A stretch of 64,000 nucleotides of DNA, taken from contig NZ_JAOTPL010000006.1 in the NCBI RefSeq assembly GCF_025631005.1, forward strand, positions 62,001-126,000, read 5' to 3'. Shown here piece by piece: positions 16,799-25,800 of the stretch. Positions within the stretch are counted from its first letter, which is position 1; each line of letters opens with the position of its first letter. This stretch comes from Haoranjiania flava. Lineage in GTDB: Bacteria; Bacteroidota; Bacteroidia; Chitinophagales; Chitinophagaceae. The notes below the pieces were generated by a model that saw only the letters and a list, made by a program, of their open reading frames with translations, was not told where the DNA came from and made no database searches. The position numbers and the translations under genes are program-made.

Positions 16799-17965
16799 CT
16801 ACATCCACGGATCCAGCACTACTTTTACACAACCATCTTCTTTTTTATCAAATATCTCATAGCCTTTGGCTACGTCCTGCAAAGACAGGCGGTGCGTGAT
16901 CACATCATCCAGTTTTACTTTTCCGTCTTTTACAAAATCAAACAGCTTATCAATGATTTTGTGTACAGGCGCCTGCCCGGCTTTTAGGATAATGCCTTTA
17001 TCAAAGATCTGCCCCACCGGAAAATTATCGTAATGCATGGGATATACGCCCAGCACAGGCACTATGCCCCCTCTGCGCACAGCACTCAGGCAGGCTTCCA
17101 GCACTTTAGAAGAACCTTTTTCAAAATTGATTACAGATTTAGCACGGTCAATGAGGTTCCTTTCGGGCTCAAAGCCTACGGCATCAATGCAAACATCGGC
17201 GCCACGCCCGAAAGTCTTCTCACGGATCTCTGCCACGGCTTGGCTGGCGTTTTCCCACTTCACAATTTCGCATCCCGTGAGTTGCTGCACTTTATCGAGA
17301 CGGTATTGCAAAGTATCGATCACTATCACCTGCCCGGCATTTTCAAGAATAGCGCTTTTAGCAGTCATAATACCTACTGGTCCTGCACCAAAGATGGCAA
17401 CGCTCTGGCCGGGCTTTACTTCGCCCCACATAATACCCGTATAGCCGGTAGGAAAAATATCAGTAAGAAACAGCACCTGCTCATCGGTTAGGTTTTCAGG
17501 CACTATCCTGGGGCCGTTATTGGCGTAGGGCACCCTTACGTACTGTGCCTGCCCGCCGTCATAGCCTCCGTAAAGATCCGTGTAGCCGAATAAAGCGCCG
17601 CCTTTTTCCGTAAGGAGCCCGCCTTCAGGTCCGTAGTTTTCCGGGTTGCTGTGTTCACATGCCGTTGGCAGCTCGTTTCTGCAGAAGAAGCAACTGCCGC
17701 AGGCTACCGGAAACGGCACCACTACCCTGTCGCCTTTCTGTAATCTGGTTACGCCCTTGCCCACTTCTTCTACAACACCCATGAACTCGTGGCCCATTAC
17801 CATTGGACGTGGTTGTGGTATGCCGCCTGAATACATGTGTAGGTCGCTACCACAGATAGCAGTAGCAGTCACTTTTAAAATAACGTCGTCATCTTTTTGC
17901 AATCTTGGGTCATCTACATTGTCGCAGGTAATCGTGCCTGGTTTGTGAAATACTGCTGCCTTCAT
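16799..17965 (-). CDS. Zinc-dependent alcohol dehydrogenase, formaldehyde dehydrogenase-like
   Basis: This 388-residue medium-chain dehydrogenase uses NAD(P) to oxidise an alcohol. Catalytic zinc ligands are Cys38 (AICGSD) and His59-Glu60 (MGHEFMG). Structural zinc Cys residues are at 89, 92, 95 and 103 (CGSCFFCRNELPTAC). The Rossmann motif GAGPVG is near 193. The spacing and the long loop (EKGGALFGYTDLYGG) match the glutathione-independent formaldehyde dehydrogenase / Zn-ADH subgroup. The substrate is not certain. It begins at the ATG and stands alone, convergent with the sigma-factor operon. Confidence 0.88.
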   Translation of the reverse strand: MKAAVFHKPGTITCDNVDDPRLQKDDDVILKVTATAICGSDLHMYSGGIPQPRPMVMGHEFMGVVEEVGKGVTRLQKGDRVVVPFPVACGSCFFCRNELPTACEHSNPENYGPEGGLLTEKGGALFGYTDLYGGYDGGQAQYVRVPYANNGPRIVPENLTDEQVLFLTDIFPTGYTGIMWGEVKPGQSVAIFGAGPVGIMTAKSAILENAGQVIVIDTLQYRLDKVQQLTGCEIVKWENASQAVAEIREKTFGRGADVCIDAVGFEPERNLIDRAKSVINFEKGSSKVLEACLSAVRRGGIVPVLGVYPMHYDNFPVGQIFDKGIILKAGQAPVHKIIDKLFDFVKDGKVKLDDVITHRLSLQDVAKGYEIFDKKEDGCVKVVLDPWM

Positions 17966-18173
17966 AATAATTATTTTTGGTTAATAGTCTGGTATCACAA
18001 ATCATGCCCCTTATAGCTGCACATTCTCCTTTTTACTGTAAGTAAGTAATGACAAGCATTCTGCAACATAGCCATAAATTGGATTGATTATTGTAGATAT
18101 TTGAAAAAGATAGAAATAATTCCAGCATGCCTTTACCCAATGCGGGTAAGGATAACCATACAAACATTAAAAA

Positions 18174-18581
18174 ATGAAAAAACTTATTGCCGGTTTCGGA
18201 GGCGCCATAGCCCTGAATATTTTACATGAAGTGATCCGTAAAAATTTTGATAATGTACCCCACATCAACGAAGTAGGCGAAGAAGCTTTACGCAAAGGGC
18301 TTGACAAGGCAGCTATCCCTCAGCCTGATGAAGACACGGGCTATCTTGCAACCTTAGCCGGAGATATCCTCTCCAACGGTGTCTATTACGCCGTTACGGC
18401 AACCAATCACACTGGCCTGTCAGGGCTGCTCGCAGGTGCGGGCGCTGTATACCTGCCTAAACAAATGGGACTGAATGAAGCGCCGGTAGCATCTACAGAT
18501 AAAAAGAAATTGATGACAGTAGGATATTATCTTTTTGGCGCCATTGTTACCAAGTATATCTACAATAAGCTTAAAAAATAA
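18174..18581 (+). CDS. Conserved hypothetical protein with hydrophobic segments
   Basis: This is a 135-residue protein with an N-terminal glycine-rich hydrophobic segment (LIAGFGGAIALNIL) and a second one near 110-125 (LMTVGYYLFGAIVTKYIY), with Ala/Gly-rich sequence between. I do not recognise a named family; it is probably a small membrane-associated protein. It starts with ATG 208 bp from the divergent alcohol dehydrogenase gene. Its stop lies 12 nt before the stop of the convergent SDR gene. Confidence 0.6.
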   Translation: MKKLIAGFGGAIALNILHEVIRKNFDNVPHINEVGEEALRKGLDKAAIPQPDEDTGYLATLAGDILSNGVYYAVTATNHTGLSGLLAGAGAVYLPKQMGLNEAPVASTDKKKLMTVGYYLFGAIVTKYIYNKLKK

Positions 18582-18593
18582 AGATAATACTGT

Positions 18594-19574
18594 TTATCTT
18601 TTCTCTTTCTGAGTGCTGCGCGATAAAATAATCAACGCTGCAATGCCCAGTGCAGCAATGGCTGTGTACCTGGCTACCTTTTCAGGATGCCGTACCAACA
18701 CCCTGCCGTGCACTTTCATCGGCCCTTTGGATGCTTCTAAAACATTACCTTCCGAAACAGGCGCTTTGTTGGCAAACTTCATTGCCAGACGCATGGCATA
18801 AGCCGAAGTAGCTCTTACCAGGCCGGGGAAGAAATCATACATTTTTTTAAAGATGTAAGATGCCGCATCCGGATAAGTTGATTGCACAGGATATTTTGCA
18901 ACCTTAACCATAGACATAGCCAGACGGCGGGGATCAAATGCCGGCGGCGGCGTGCTAAGTTTGATACCTGAATAATTGCCCGCATGCTGTATGCCCGCCG
19001 ATTTCTGAAAACCGGGATATAAAGCACATATATGAATATCAGGATATTCAGATACCTCGGCCTGTAAACCCTCCACCAGTCCGCGGACACCATACTTTGA
19101 AGCAGTATAGGCTGTACCATAAGGTGCAGGCATCCAGCCGCCAATGGAGATATTATTTATCAATATGCCACTGCGCTGCTCTTTAAATACCGGCAATACA
19201 GAATGTGCACTGTGTACATAGCCCAGCAGGTTTGTTTTAATGATTTGGTCGGTAACGTCTGCGGGGATCTCATCAAACTTGCCAAACGCAAGTACGCCTG
19301 CATTATTTACCCATACATCTATGCTGCCGCCAAAGTCAATAGCTTTCTGAACCAGTTTATCCACTTCTTCTATTTTGGAAACATCAGTCTGTACCGCTAT
19401 GGCTTTTGCACCCAGCCGTTCACAGGTTTCAACAGTTTCTGCCAGCGCTTCTTTCCCTCTTGCTGCCAATACCAGCTTGGCACCTTCCTGGGCAAAAGCT
19501 TCAGCAGCAGCACGGCCAACACCGCTTGATGCACCTGTAATTACAATAGTTTTGTTACGTAAAGATGTATGCAT
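18594..19574 (-). CDS. SDR-family oxidoreductase
   Basis: This is a short-chain dehydrogenase of 326 residues from the ATG at 19574. TGASSGVG (nucleotide binding), NNAG and the catalytic Ser/YxxxK pair (NNISIGGW and YTASKYG) are present. A C-terminal extension of about 80 residues ends in a hydrophobic segment (YTAIAALGIAALIILS), so the enzyme is probably anchored to the membrane. An upstream TTG at 19610 would add 12 residues but is a poor start. The substrate is unknown; the extended form is common among uncharacterised bacterial SDRs. Confidence 0.85.
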   Translation of the reverse strand: MHTSLRNKTIVITGASSGVGRAAAEAFAQEGAKLVLAARGKEALAETVETCERLGAKAIAVQTDVSKIEEVDKLVQKAIDFGGSIDVWVNNAGVLAFGKFDEIPADVTDQIIKTNLLGYVHSAHSVLPVFKEQRSGILINNISIGGWMPAPYGTAYTASKYGVRGLVEGLQAEVSEYPDIHICALYPGFQKSAGIQHAGNYSGIKLSTPPPAFDPRRLAMSMVKVAKYPVQSTYPDAASYIFKKMYDFFPGLVRATSAYAMRLAMKFANKAPVSEGNVLEASKGPMKVHGRVLVRHPEKVARYTAIAALGIAALIILSRSTQKEKR

Positions 19575-19753
19575 AATTTTTGATTTTAATTTTAAAACCT
19601 GCGCAGCCAATATATTTAATGCACGACCTTCTGATGCTGCTGTTGTAAATATACAACAGATTTAAACCCTACATGGCGAATCCTGTATAAAAACTTTTCT
19701 GGCATTATCAGCAGTAATGCTATAATTATGTCATCGCGGGAGACAACTATCTG

Positions 19754-19787
19754 TTTTATAGTAGTAAACCTTTTATAGTAGTAAACC
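19754..19787. repeat. Perfect 17-bp tandem repeat
   Basis: TTTTATAGTAGTAAACC occurs twice without a gap at 19754-19770 and 19771-19787, between the SDR gene and copA. The surrounding 250 bases have no convincing gene. Confidence 0.85.
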
Positions 19788-19824
19788 AGATAACTGCTAC
19801 AACATATGCCAGGTTTCGGAAGCA

Positions 19825-22347
19825 TTATTTCCCGTTGATATTTAAATCAACATTATTAAGCCGCAGAGAATTTAAAATCACGGAAACAGAACTAAAACTC
19901 ATGGCAGCCGCTGCTATCATCGGGCTTAATAAAATACCAAAGAAAGGATACAGCAAACCTGCCGCAAGCGGTATGCCCAGTGTGTTGTAGACAAATGCAA
20001 AGAACAGGTTCTGCTTAATATTCTTCAGCAACCGCTCGCTGAGTATTTTTGCTTTTACCACACCAAGGATGTCTCCGCGCAGCAAAGTAATTTCAGCATT
20101 TTCAATAGCCACATCCGTACCCGTGCCCATGGCAATACCCACATCGGATTGCGCAAGTGCAGGTGCATCATTGATGCCGTCACCGGCCATTGCTACTACC
20201 TTACCATCGCTTTGCAGGTTCTTTATTTCCTGCATTTTGTCCTGCGGCAATGCACCGGCCTTGTAATGTTTTATGCCAAGCTCTCCGGCAACGGCACGGG
20301 CAGTATGTTCATTATCGCCGGTGATCATCATTACATCTATGTGATGCTTCTGCAGGTATGCTACTGCCTGGCTCGCTGTGGGTTTTATTCTATCTGAGAA
20401 GGCCAAAAAGCCAAGAACTTTATTCCCTTTAGCCAGATAAGAAATCGTTTTTGCTGCATTGCGGCTTTGTACAACTTTTTCATGTAGTACATCCGGAATA
20501 GGAATATCAAACTGCTGCATTAAGGCTTCATTACCCAGCAATACCTGCTGTCCTTCAATATTTGCCACGATGCCTTTGCCGGAAATGTTTTCGAAATGCT
20601 GGGTTTTCAGGAATGGGCGGTTTTGGGCTTTATATTTTACTACAACCGCGCCTGAAAGCGGATGTTCAGAGTTCTGGTTCAGAGAGGCAGCCAACTGTAA
20701 CATCTCTTCCGTGTCAGCATTTTCATAAGGCTCAATACTGTCCAGGCCGGGCTTTCCTTCAGTGAGGGTACCGGTTTTATCGGTGATGAGCACATTTACC
20801 TTGTGCATTTCTTCCAAAGCTTCTGCATTTTTGATAAGTATACCATTTTTTGCGCCCTTACCAATGCCCACCATCAAACTCACAGGTGTGGCTAAGCCCA
20901 AAGCACAGGGACAGGCCACAATCAGCACCGCAACAGCATTTATAAAAGCATATGTGAGCCGGTTCTCGCCTCCAAACAGGTACCAGGCGATGAAGGTAAC
21001 AACCGAAACAGCAATAACCGCAGGCACAAAGATCCTGGCAATCTTATCGGCCAGTTTCTGAATGGGCGCTTTACTGCGGCTGGCATCATTCACCATTTTT
21101 ATGATTTGCGCAAGTAATGTATCCTGTCCAACTTTCTCAGCGATCATTAAGAAGGTACCGTTGCCGTTGATGGTGCCGGAAGTAACCGGGTCTCCTTTAC
21201 CTTTTTCTGCAGGCAATGGCTCTCCCGTGATCATACTTTCATCCACCGAAGAGTTCCCTTCCGTGATCTTACCGTCCACGGGAATTTTTTCACCGGGTTT
21301 TACGCGTAAAACATCACCGGCCTTCACCTCAGCAAGCGCCACTTTCTTTTCGCTGCCGTTCACAATTAAATTCGCAGTGTCCGGGGAAAGATTCATCAGT
21401 TCTTTGATAGCATTGCCCGTTTTCATGTGTGCTTTGGCTTCGAGCATTTGCCCCAAGATCACCAGCGTTAAAATCACGCAGACGGCTTCAAAATACAAAG
21501 CTGTTGCACCCCCGTGAGACATCTCATGCGGCAAAATATGAGGAAAGAATAAAGCAACAATACTGAATATAAAGGCTGCCGCCACACCTAAGGCGATGAG
21601 GCTGAACATGTTTAAATTGCGTGTTTTAAAAGATGTCCAACCCCGCTTCATAACAAACCAACCGGCATAAAACAACACCGGCAACGTCAATAGCAGTTCC
21701 AGCGCCCCCTGTACCCGGTGCGAAAAGGGCCAGCTGACAAACATACTACCCATCGACAAAATGAATACAGGAACCGTGAAGGCCAAAGCCAGCCAGAATT
21801 TATTTTTTAATTTAAGATAGGTGGCATTTTCACCGCTCTGTTCTTTAGCAACCAACGGAACGAGGTCCATACCGCAGAGCGGGCAGCTTCCCGGCTTATC
21901 GCTGACTACTTCAGGGTGCATTGAGCAGGTGTATTGTACGGCAGTCCTGAAGGGTATTTGTACTAAGTCCATGCCGCAAACAGGACAGCCTGTATTGCTG
22001 TCGTACACCTTATCTCCTTCGCAATACATAGGACAATAATATTTCCCTGCATGCTTTTCCATAAAACCTCCCGAAAGCTTTGGCTGATCGTGTTCCGGGA
22101 GGTTGTGCCTGTGCTGTTCGTGGTAAGCCTTACCGTCAAAATCTTCTGTCTTGATAAAATAATTTCCTTTAGCAGAAAGCGCATCCTGCAATTGTTGTAC
22201 TGTGATAGGTTTATCGGATGTGATGCGCGCTTCCCCGGGCTTTAGGGCCACTTCAGCCTGTACACCATTCACCGTATTAAGCGCCTGCTCCACATTTCTG
22301 CGGCATCCATCGCAGGTCATTCCTTCTACTTTGTATGTATATTGCAT
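19825..22347 (-). CDS. copA: Copper-translocating P-type ATPase
   Basis: This Cu(I)-exporting P1B-1 ATPase is 840 residues from the ATG at 22347. It has one N-terminal HMA domain (GMTCDGC) and then two heavy-metal-binding Cys-rich modules (YYCPMYCEGD…CPVCGMDLV and YTCSMHPEV…CPLCGMDLV). The ATPase core follows with TGE, CPC in VACPCALGLATPV, DKTGT, the SEHP motif and GDGINDAP. It pumps copper from the cytoplasm to the periplasm. An upstream in-frame start at 22386 is less likely because it would begin inside the promoter repeats. It is directly downstream of, and in the same direction as, an AraC-type regulator with its own CxxC domain, which is likely its activator. Confidence 0.94.
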   Translation of the reverse strand: MQYTYKVEGMTCDGCRRNVEQALNTVNGVQAEVALKPGEARITSDKPITVQQLQDALSAKGNYFIKTEDFDGKAYHEQHRHNLPEHDQPKLSGGFMEKHAGKYYCPMYCEGDKVYDSNTGCPVCGMDLVQIPFRTAVQYTCSMHPEVVSDKPGSCPLCGMDLVPLVAKEQSGENATYLKLKNKFWLALAFTVPVFILSMGSMFVSWPFSHRVQGALELLLTLPVLFYAGWFVMKRGWTSFKTRNLNMFSLIALGVAAAFIFSIVALFFPHILPHEMSHGGATALYFEAVCVILTLVILGQMLEAKAHMKTGNAIKELMNLSPDTANLIVNGSEKKVALAEVKAGDVLRVKPGEKIPVDGKITEGNSSVDESMITGEPLPAEKGKGDPVTSGTINGNGTFLMIAEKVGQDTLLAQIIKMVNDASRSKAPIQKLADKIARIFVPAVIAVSVVTFIAWYLFGGENRLTYAFINAVAVLIVACPCALGLATPVSLMVGIGKGAKNGILIKNAEALEEMHKVNVLITDKTGTLTEGKPGLDSIEPYENADTEEMLQLAASLNQNSEHPLSGAVVVKYKAQNRPFLKTQHFENISGKGIVANIEGQQVLLGNEALMQQFDIPIPDVLHEKVVQSRNAAKTISYLAKGNKVLGFLAFSDRIKPTASQAVAYLQKHHIDVMMITGDNEHTARAVAGELGIKHYKAGALPQDKMQEIKNLQSDGKVVAMAGDGINDAPALAQSDVGIAMGTGTDVAIENAEITLLRGDILGVVKAKILSERLLKNIKQNLFFAFVYNTLGIPLAAGLLYPFFGILLSPMIAAAAMSFSSVSVILNSLRLNNVDLNINGK

Positions 22348-22363
22348 TGAAATAGTTTTGATA

Positions 22364-22417
22364 TTGCAAAGTTGCATTATTTGCAAAGCAAACGGTTATA
22401 CTATTTTGAAAAATAGT
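22364..22417 (-). promoter_or_regulatory. Candidate regulatory region of copA
   Basis: TTGCAAAG occurs at 22364-22371 and 22381-22388, 17 bp apart, with a third TTGCA at 22372-22376 between them. Just upstream of copA lies the 18-bp palindrome ACTATTTTGAAAAATAGT at 22400-22417. AraC proteins usually bind direct repeats, so the TTGCAAAG pair is the better candidate for the adjacent regulator; the palindrome may instead be a weak terminator of that gene. Confidence 0.45.
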
Positions 22418-22422
22418 TATAC

Positions 22423-22986
22423 TTATTTTACCTTGTCAAGCGGTTTTCTATCGTTCCTTTTCAACGATTTGAGTTGTGTGGGTGTAAGGCCGGTGACTTT
22501 TTTAAACTGTGCCGATAAATGTTGCACGCTGCTGTAACCCAGCATCCATGCTATTTCCGAAAGGTTGCGTTCTCCGTACATCAACAGTTCTTTTACTTTT
22601 TCTATTTTTTGTAAAATAAAAAACTGTTCAATTGTGATGCCTTCTACTTCTGAAAATAACCTGGAGATGTAGGAATAATCTTTGTGCAACAGTTGTGTAA
22701 AATAATCTGTAAGGCTGAAGTGTTCAGCGATATCGCCCGATTGAATCAGCGTGATCAGTGAAGTCTTGATTTTTTCTATAAGTTTTGTGTGCTGGTTGCC
22801 GAGTATTTCAAAGCCTATGTTTTTCAATTTGGCATCCAGTTGTTGTAACTGTTTAGAGGTAAGCTTTTGCGGCAGTTTTACTTCCCCGAGCTCTATGTGT
22901 ACTGGTTGAATATTTAACCCGGCAAATACTTCTCTAACCGCCATTATGCAACGGCTGCAAACCATATTTTTAATATACAGGTTCAT
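22423..22986 (-). CDS. AraC-family regulator with N-terminal HMA-like domain
   Basis: This 187-residue protein has two parts. Residues 1-62 look like a heavy-metal-associated domain in size and pattern, with MVCSRC giving a CxxC metal site and PVHIELGEVKL as the following strand. Residues about 85-175 form an AraC DNA-binding domain (NLSEIAWMLGYSSVQHLSAQFKKVTGLTP). It has no sugar-binding cupin domain. Its place next to copA makes it a probable Cu(I)-responsive regulator of copper export, a design seen in Bacteroidota genomes but little studied. Metal identity is inference. Confidence 0.8.
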   Translation of the reverse strand: MNLYIKNMVCSRCIMAVREVFAGLNIQPVHIELGEVKLPQKLTSKQLQQLDAKLKNIGFEILGNQHTKLIEKIKTSLITLIQSGDIAEHFSLTDYFTQLLHKDYSYISRLFSEVEGITIEQFFILQKIEKVKELLMYGERNLSEIAWMLGYSSVQHLSAQFKKVTGLTPTQLKSLKRNDRKPLDKVK

Positions 22987-23025
22987 TATAAGGCGAAGGT
23001 AATATTAAGCGCCAATATGCCAAAC

Positions 23026-23253
23026 TTACAACAATTCAATGTATCCGAGCTTTACAAGGTCTTCAACAAAGATATCTATGCTGTCGGTGCGTATATAGTG
23101 CCCGTTGAAAAGCTCTTTTCGCTTTGCATAAGCCTGCATGTAATCTTCATTAGTTTCAAGCTGTTCGCTATCGTGTGTGCGCAGCCAGTTGATTAATGCA
23201 GTATTATTCTTTACAGATATAATTTTCTCCCTGCTTTTAATCTTTATTTTCAT
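23026..23253 (-). CDS. Small hypothetical protein
   Basis: This 75-residue, charged, soluble-looking protein has an ATG start and AAGA just upstream. Composition is Lys/Glu/Asp-rich without membrane segments, and it ends in DIFVEDLVKLGYIELL. I do not recognise a family. It is 39 nt upstream of the AraC gene on the same strand, so it may be co-transcribed with the copper regulator. Confidence 0.5.
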   Translation of the reverse strand: MKIKIKSREKIISVKNNTALINWLRTHDSEQLETNEDYMQAYAKRKELFNGHYIRTDSIDIFVEDLVKLGYIELL

Positions 23254-23623
23254 TCTTATATGTTTTGTTTGCCGTAAGACGGCCGGTTGTCCTATAGGAT
23301 TAACCCAGATGTCCGGGGGTTATCTCATGTTCAACTGTTGGTTTTTCAGTTAGTCAAAAAAAATCACCAAAAACGATGAATGATACTATCGCCGGGTGTA
23401 TGTAAATTTTTATTCTTCATTATTAAAAATAAAAAATCAGGCAGTTATGTCTTACAAAGATAATGATATCTGTTAATGGTGAAATAGTTTCTGTATTAAA
23501 TATAAATTATGATTTGTGCCTGGAAGATATGATGTGATTAGCCTGTGGTTATAAAGACGGTAAAAATAATATTTATTATTATAATTAAAAAACCTAATTT
23601 TATGCTTATAAAAAACTGTAATC
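23254..23623. other. Intergenic region between divergent genes
   Basis: There are about 370 A+T-rich bases between the small hypothetical gene and the DinB gene. I see only a short palindrome (TCCTATAGGA near 23291) and no coding region or named element. Confidence 0.4.
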
Positions 23624-24121
23624 ATGGAAATCCTAAACGAATTAAAGCATGAGTTGGAATATGAATACAAAGTGACCCGGAAGTTTTTTGAAAGATTCCC
23701 GGATGGGAAAAATGATTATAAGCCTCATGAGAAGAGCACCGGACTTCTACACCTGGCTATCCACATCACTGAAATCTTTAGCTGGCCTAAAGTGATACTG
23801 GAAACAGATAACCTTGATTTCGGTGCAAATGGTTACCAGCCTTTGGCGCTAAATACGAAGGAAGGACTTGTAAATGCACTGGAGGAGAATTACCATGCCG
23901 GGAAGACGGCTTTGGAAAGCGCAACTACAGAGGCGCTTGACGGCAACTGGTCAATATCTAATGCAGATACTGTGCTTGCAGCATGGTCAAAGTATGGCGC
24001 TATCCGCCATGCATTAAACCAGATTACGCACCATCGGGCACAATTGGGTATTTATTACAGGCTGCTGAATATACCTCTTCCTGCAAGTTATGGCCCCAGC
24101 GCGGATGAGCAAAGCTTTTAA
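23624..24121 (+). CDS. DinB-family protein
   Basis: This 165-residue four-helix-bundle protein of the DinB/YfiT superfamily often binds a metal through three His residues; here LHLAIHITE (about 46-50) and ITHHRAQLG (about 142-146) supply them. Family members include thiol-dependent transferases and many uncharacterised proteins, so no reaction is assigned. It starts with ATG and ends 4 nt inside the convergent fetB-like gene. Confidence 0.85.
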   Translation: MEILNELKHELEYEYKVTRKFFERFPDGKNDYKPHEKSTGLLHLAIHITEIFSWPKVILETDNLDFGANGYQPLALNTKEGLVNALEENYHAGKTALESATTEALDGNWSISNADTVLAAWSKYGAIRHALNQITHHRAQLGIYYRLLNIPLPASYGPSADEQSF

Positions 24122-24906
24122 TGCAGTATCTTTTTTGCCGGCATATCCATATCATCAAATACAAAACTGTTGGAAACGGCTATGGACAGAACGGTTGTGA
24201 TCAGCGAAGAAACCAGTATGGTGATCATGATCATGGTCTGGTATTTGATGGCAACAGCCGGATCACTGCCGCCAAGTATCTGACCAGTCATCATACCCGG
24301 TAATGATATAAGCCCCACAACAGAAGTGGTGGCTATGGTAGGATTGAGCGACTTCCGCAAAGCCTCTGCTATAAACGGCCTGAGCGCTTCACCGCGTGCA
24401 GCGCCGTTGGCCAGCGCAAAACGGTACTGTGCCTGTGCCCTGTCAAGGCTTTTGTAAAAAGTGTTCAGAGCAATAATGATGTTAGACATACAATTTCCGA
24501 TCAGCATGCCGGTAATGGGAATAAAATACCTGGCATCGAATAAATAGTCAAGCTTTAGCACCACGCCCAGAAAATACATATCAATCGCAAACACACTTAA
24601 CAGCATAGCAGCCAATATCGGCAGTAAAAATAATTTCCAGCTAAGGCCGCTTCTGCTGATGGCTGTAAGGGATGCAATAACAATCATAATTAGCACCCAA
24701 CCGATATTTATCCAGTGGCTGTTGAGGTCAAAGATGTACTGAAGATAGAGCCCCACCAGGTACAACTGAATGCTCATGCGTAATACAGCGATCAGCGTGG
24801 AGCGTATCATGCCTGTTTGATAGTAACGGAATACCAAAATAGGTATAAGCAGTAAAAGATAACCAGTCGCCAGGTCCATCCAGCTTATGTCCTGAACGCC
24901 GTTCAT
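24118..24906 (-). CDS. fetB: Iron export ABC transporter permease, FetB family
   Basis: This 262-residue integral membrane protein has seven or so hydrophobic segments and the FetB/YbbM signature (ISLPGMMTGQILGGSDPAVAIKYQ). In E. coli FetAB exports iron and protects against oxidative stress. It is translationally coupled to the ATPase gene through a 4-nt ATGA overlap at 24903-24906. Confidence 0.88.
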   Translation of the reverse strand: MNGVQDISWMDLATGYLLLLIPILVFRYYQTGMIRSTLIAVLRMSIQLYLVGLYLQYIFDLNSHWINIGWVLIMIVIASLTAISRSGLSWKLFLLPILAAMLLSVFAIDMYFLGVVLKLDYLFDARYFIPITGMLIGNCMSNIIIALNTFYKSLDRAQAQYRFALANGAARGEALRPFIAEALRKSLNPTIATTSVVGLISLPGMMTGQILGGSDPAVAIKYQTMIMITILVSSLITTVLSIAVSNSFVFDDMDMPAKKILH

Positions 24907-25535
24907 GTGTGTTGTATTTTTTTAAGGTTAATGATGCGGTCCATATTTTCTACCCATAACCTGTCGTGCGATGTGCTCAGGACTGTAAGCTCTGTGTGTG
25001 TAAAAATCAATGCCAGCAAGGCTTTTACAGATTCGGCATCCAGTGCAGATGTAGGTTCATCCAACAACAAAACAGGTTTTTTCAACAGCAGCATAGAAGC
25101 TAACAATATGCGTTGTTTCTGTCCGCCTGAAATTTCATTGGTGTTCTTTTTCAGGATACCGGGAGGAAGCAATAGGGCCTGCAACGTACTATTCATCTCG
25201 CTTTCAGCGGGTATAAGCTGCTGGTTGGCTGTGTAGGTAAATGGCAGGTAAGCAAGCTGCTTGTTATTTTTTACATTAAAGGATATATCCTGCGGCAGCC
25301 ATGCAATCTGCTTCCTTATTTCGCGTATATGCTCCGCATCAACGGTGTGGCCGTTTACTGATATGTTTCCCGAAGCAGGTTTTACAAACCCCATGATTGC
25401 ATGCAGTAAGGTAGATTTGCCGGCTCCTGACGGCCCGGCCAGCACTGCTTTCTCACCTTTGGCTATGTGCATAGAAAAATCTTTAAACACCGTTTCTCTT
25501 CCATAGCTTACAGACACAGCATCAAATACAATCAT
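24903..25535 (-). CDS. fetA: Iron export ABC transporter ATPase, FetA family
   Basis: This is an ABC ATPase of 210 residues from the ATG at 25535 (a GTG at 25541 would add two). Walker A is GPSGAGKST at 34-42, the signature is ISGGQKQR, and Walker B is LLLDEPTSALD followed by the H-loop STSHDR. It is paired with the permease by an overlapping stop and start. A TGA stop is used here, showing that TGA is a normal stop codon in this genome. Confidence 0.88.
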   Translation of the reverse strand: MIVFDAVSVSYGRETVFKDFSMHIAKGEKAVLAGPSGAGKSTLLHAIMGFVKPASGNISVNGHTVDAEHIREIRKQIAWLPQDISFNVKNNKQLAYLPFTYTANQQLIPAESEMNSTLQALLLPPGILKKNTNEISGGQKQRILLASMLLLKKPVLLLDEPTSALDAESVKALLALIFTHTELTVLSTSHDRLWVENMDRIINLKKIQHT

Positions 25536-25573
25536 GAACACATCAATTTAATTCCCGCATTTTTCAGTTCTGC

Positions 25574-25792
25574 TTAACTTTTTGGTGGTAGCGCAAAGGC
25601 TTTTGCATCATGCTCAAAATGCCCTTTATGAGAGCCGTCACAGAAGGGTTTGTTTTGCGATTTGCCGCAACGGCAAAGCGACACAACAGTTCTGCCGCCC
25701 AGGTCATACAGGTTTCCTTCTTTGTCCACGATTTCAAAGTCTCCTTCTACGCGAAGCGAGCCGTTGCTCAAAACAGTAATTTTAGTTGCCAT
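25574..25792 (-). CDS. CDGSH iron-sulfur domain protein
   Basis: This 72-residue protein has the CDGSH 2Fe-2S signature CRCGKSQNKPFCDGSH, giving three Cys and one His as cluster ligands. Small bacterial CDGSH proteins of this size carry a redox-active cluster; the partner is unknown. It is 8 nt downstream of the oxidoreductase gene, in a likely operon. Confidence 0.9.
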   Translation of the reverse strand: MATKITVLSNGSLRVEGDFEIVDKEGNLYDLGGRTVVSLCRCGKSQNKPFCDGSHKGHFEHDAKAFALPPKS

Positions 25793-25800
25793 TGGTTTTT

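Noticed and set aside
19616..19825. 69-residue frame between the SDR gene and copA
   Set aside because: It covers the tandem repeat, has no recognisable domain and an amino-acid mix typical of non-coding A+T-rich DNA.
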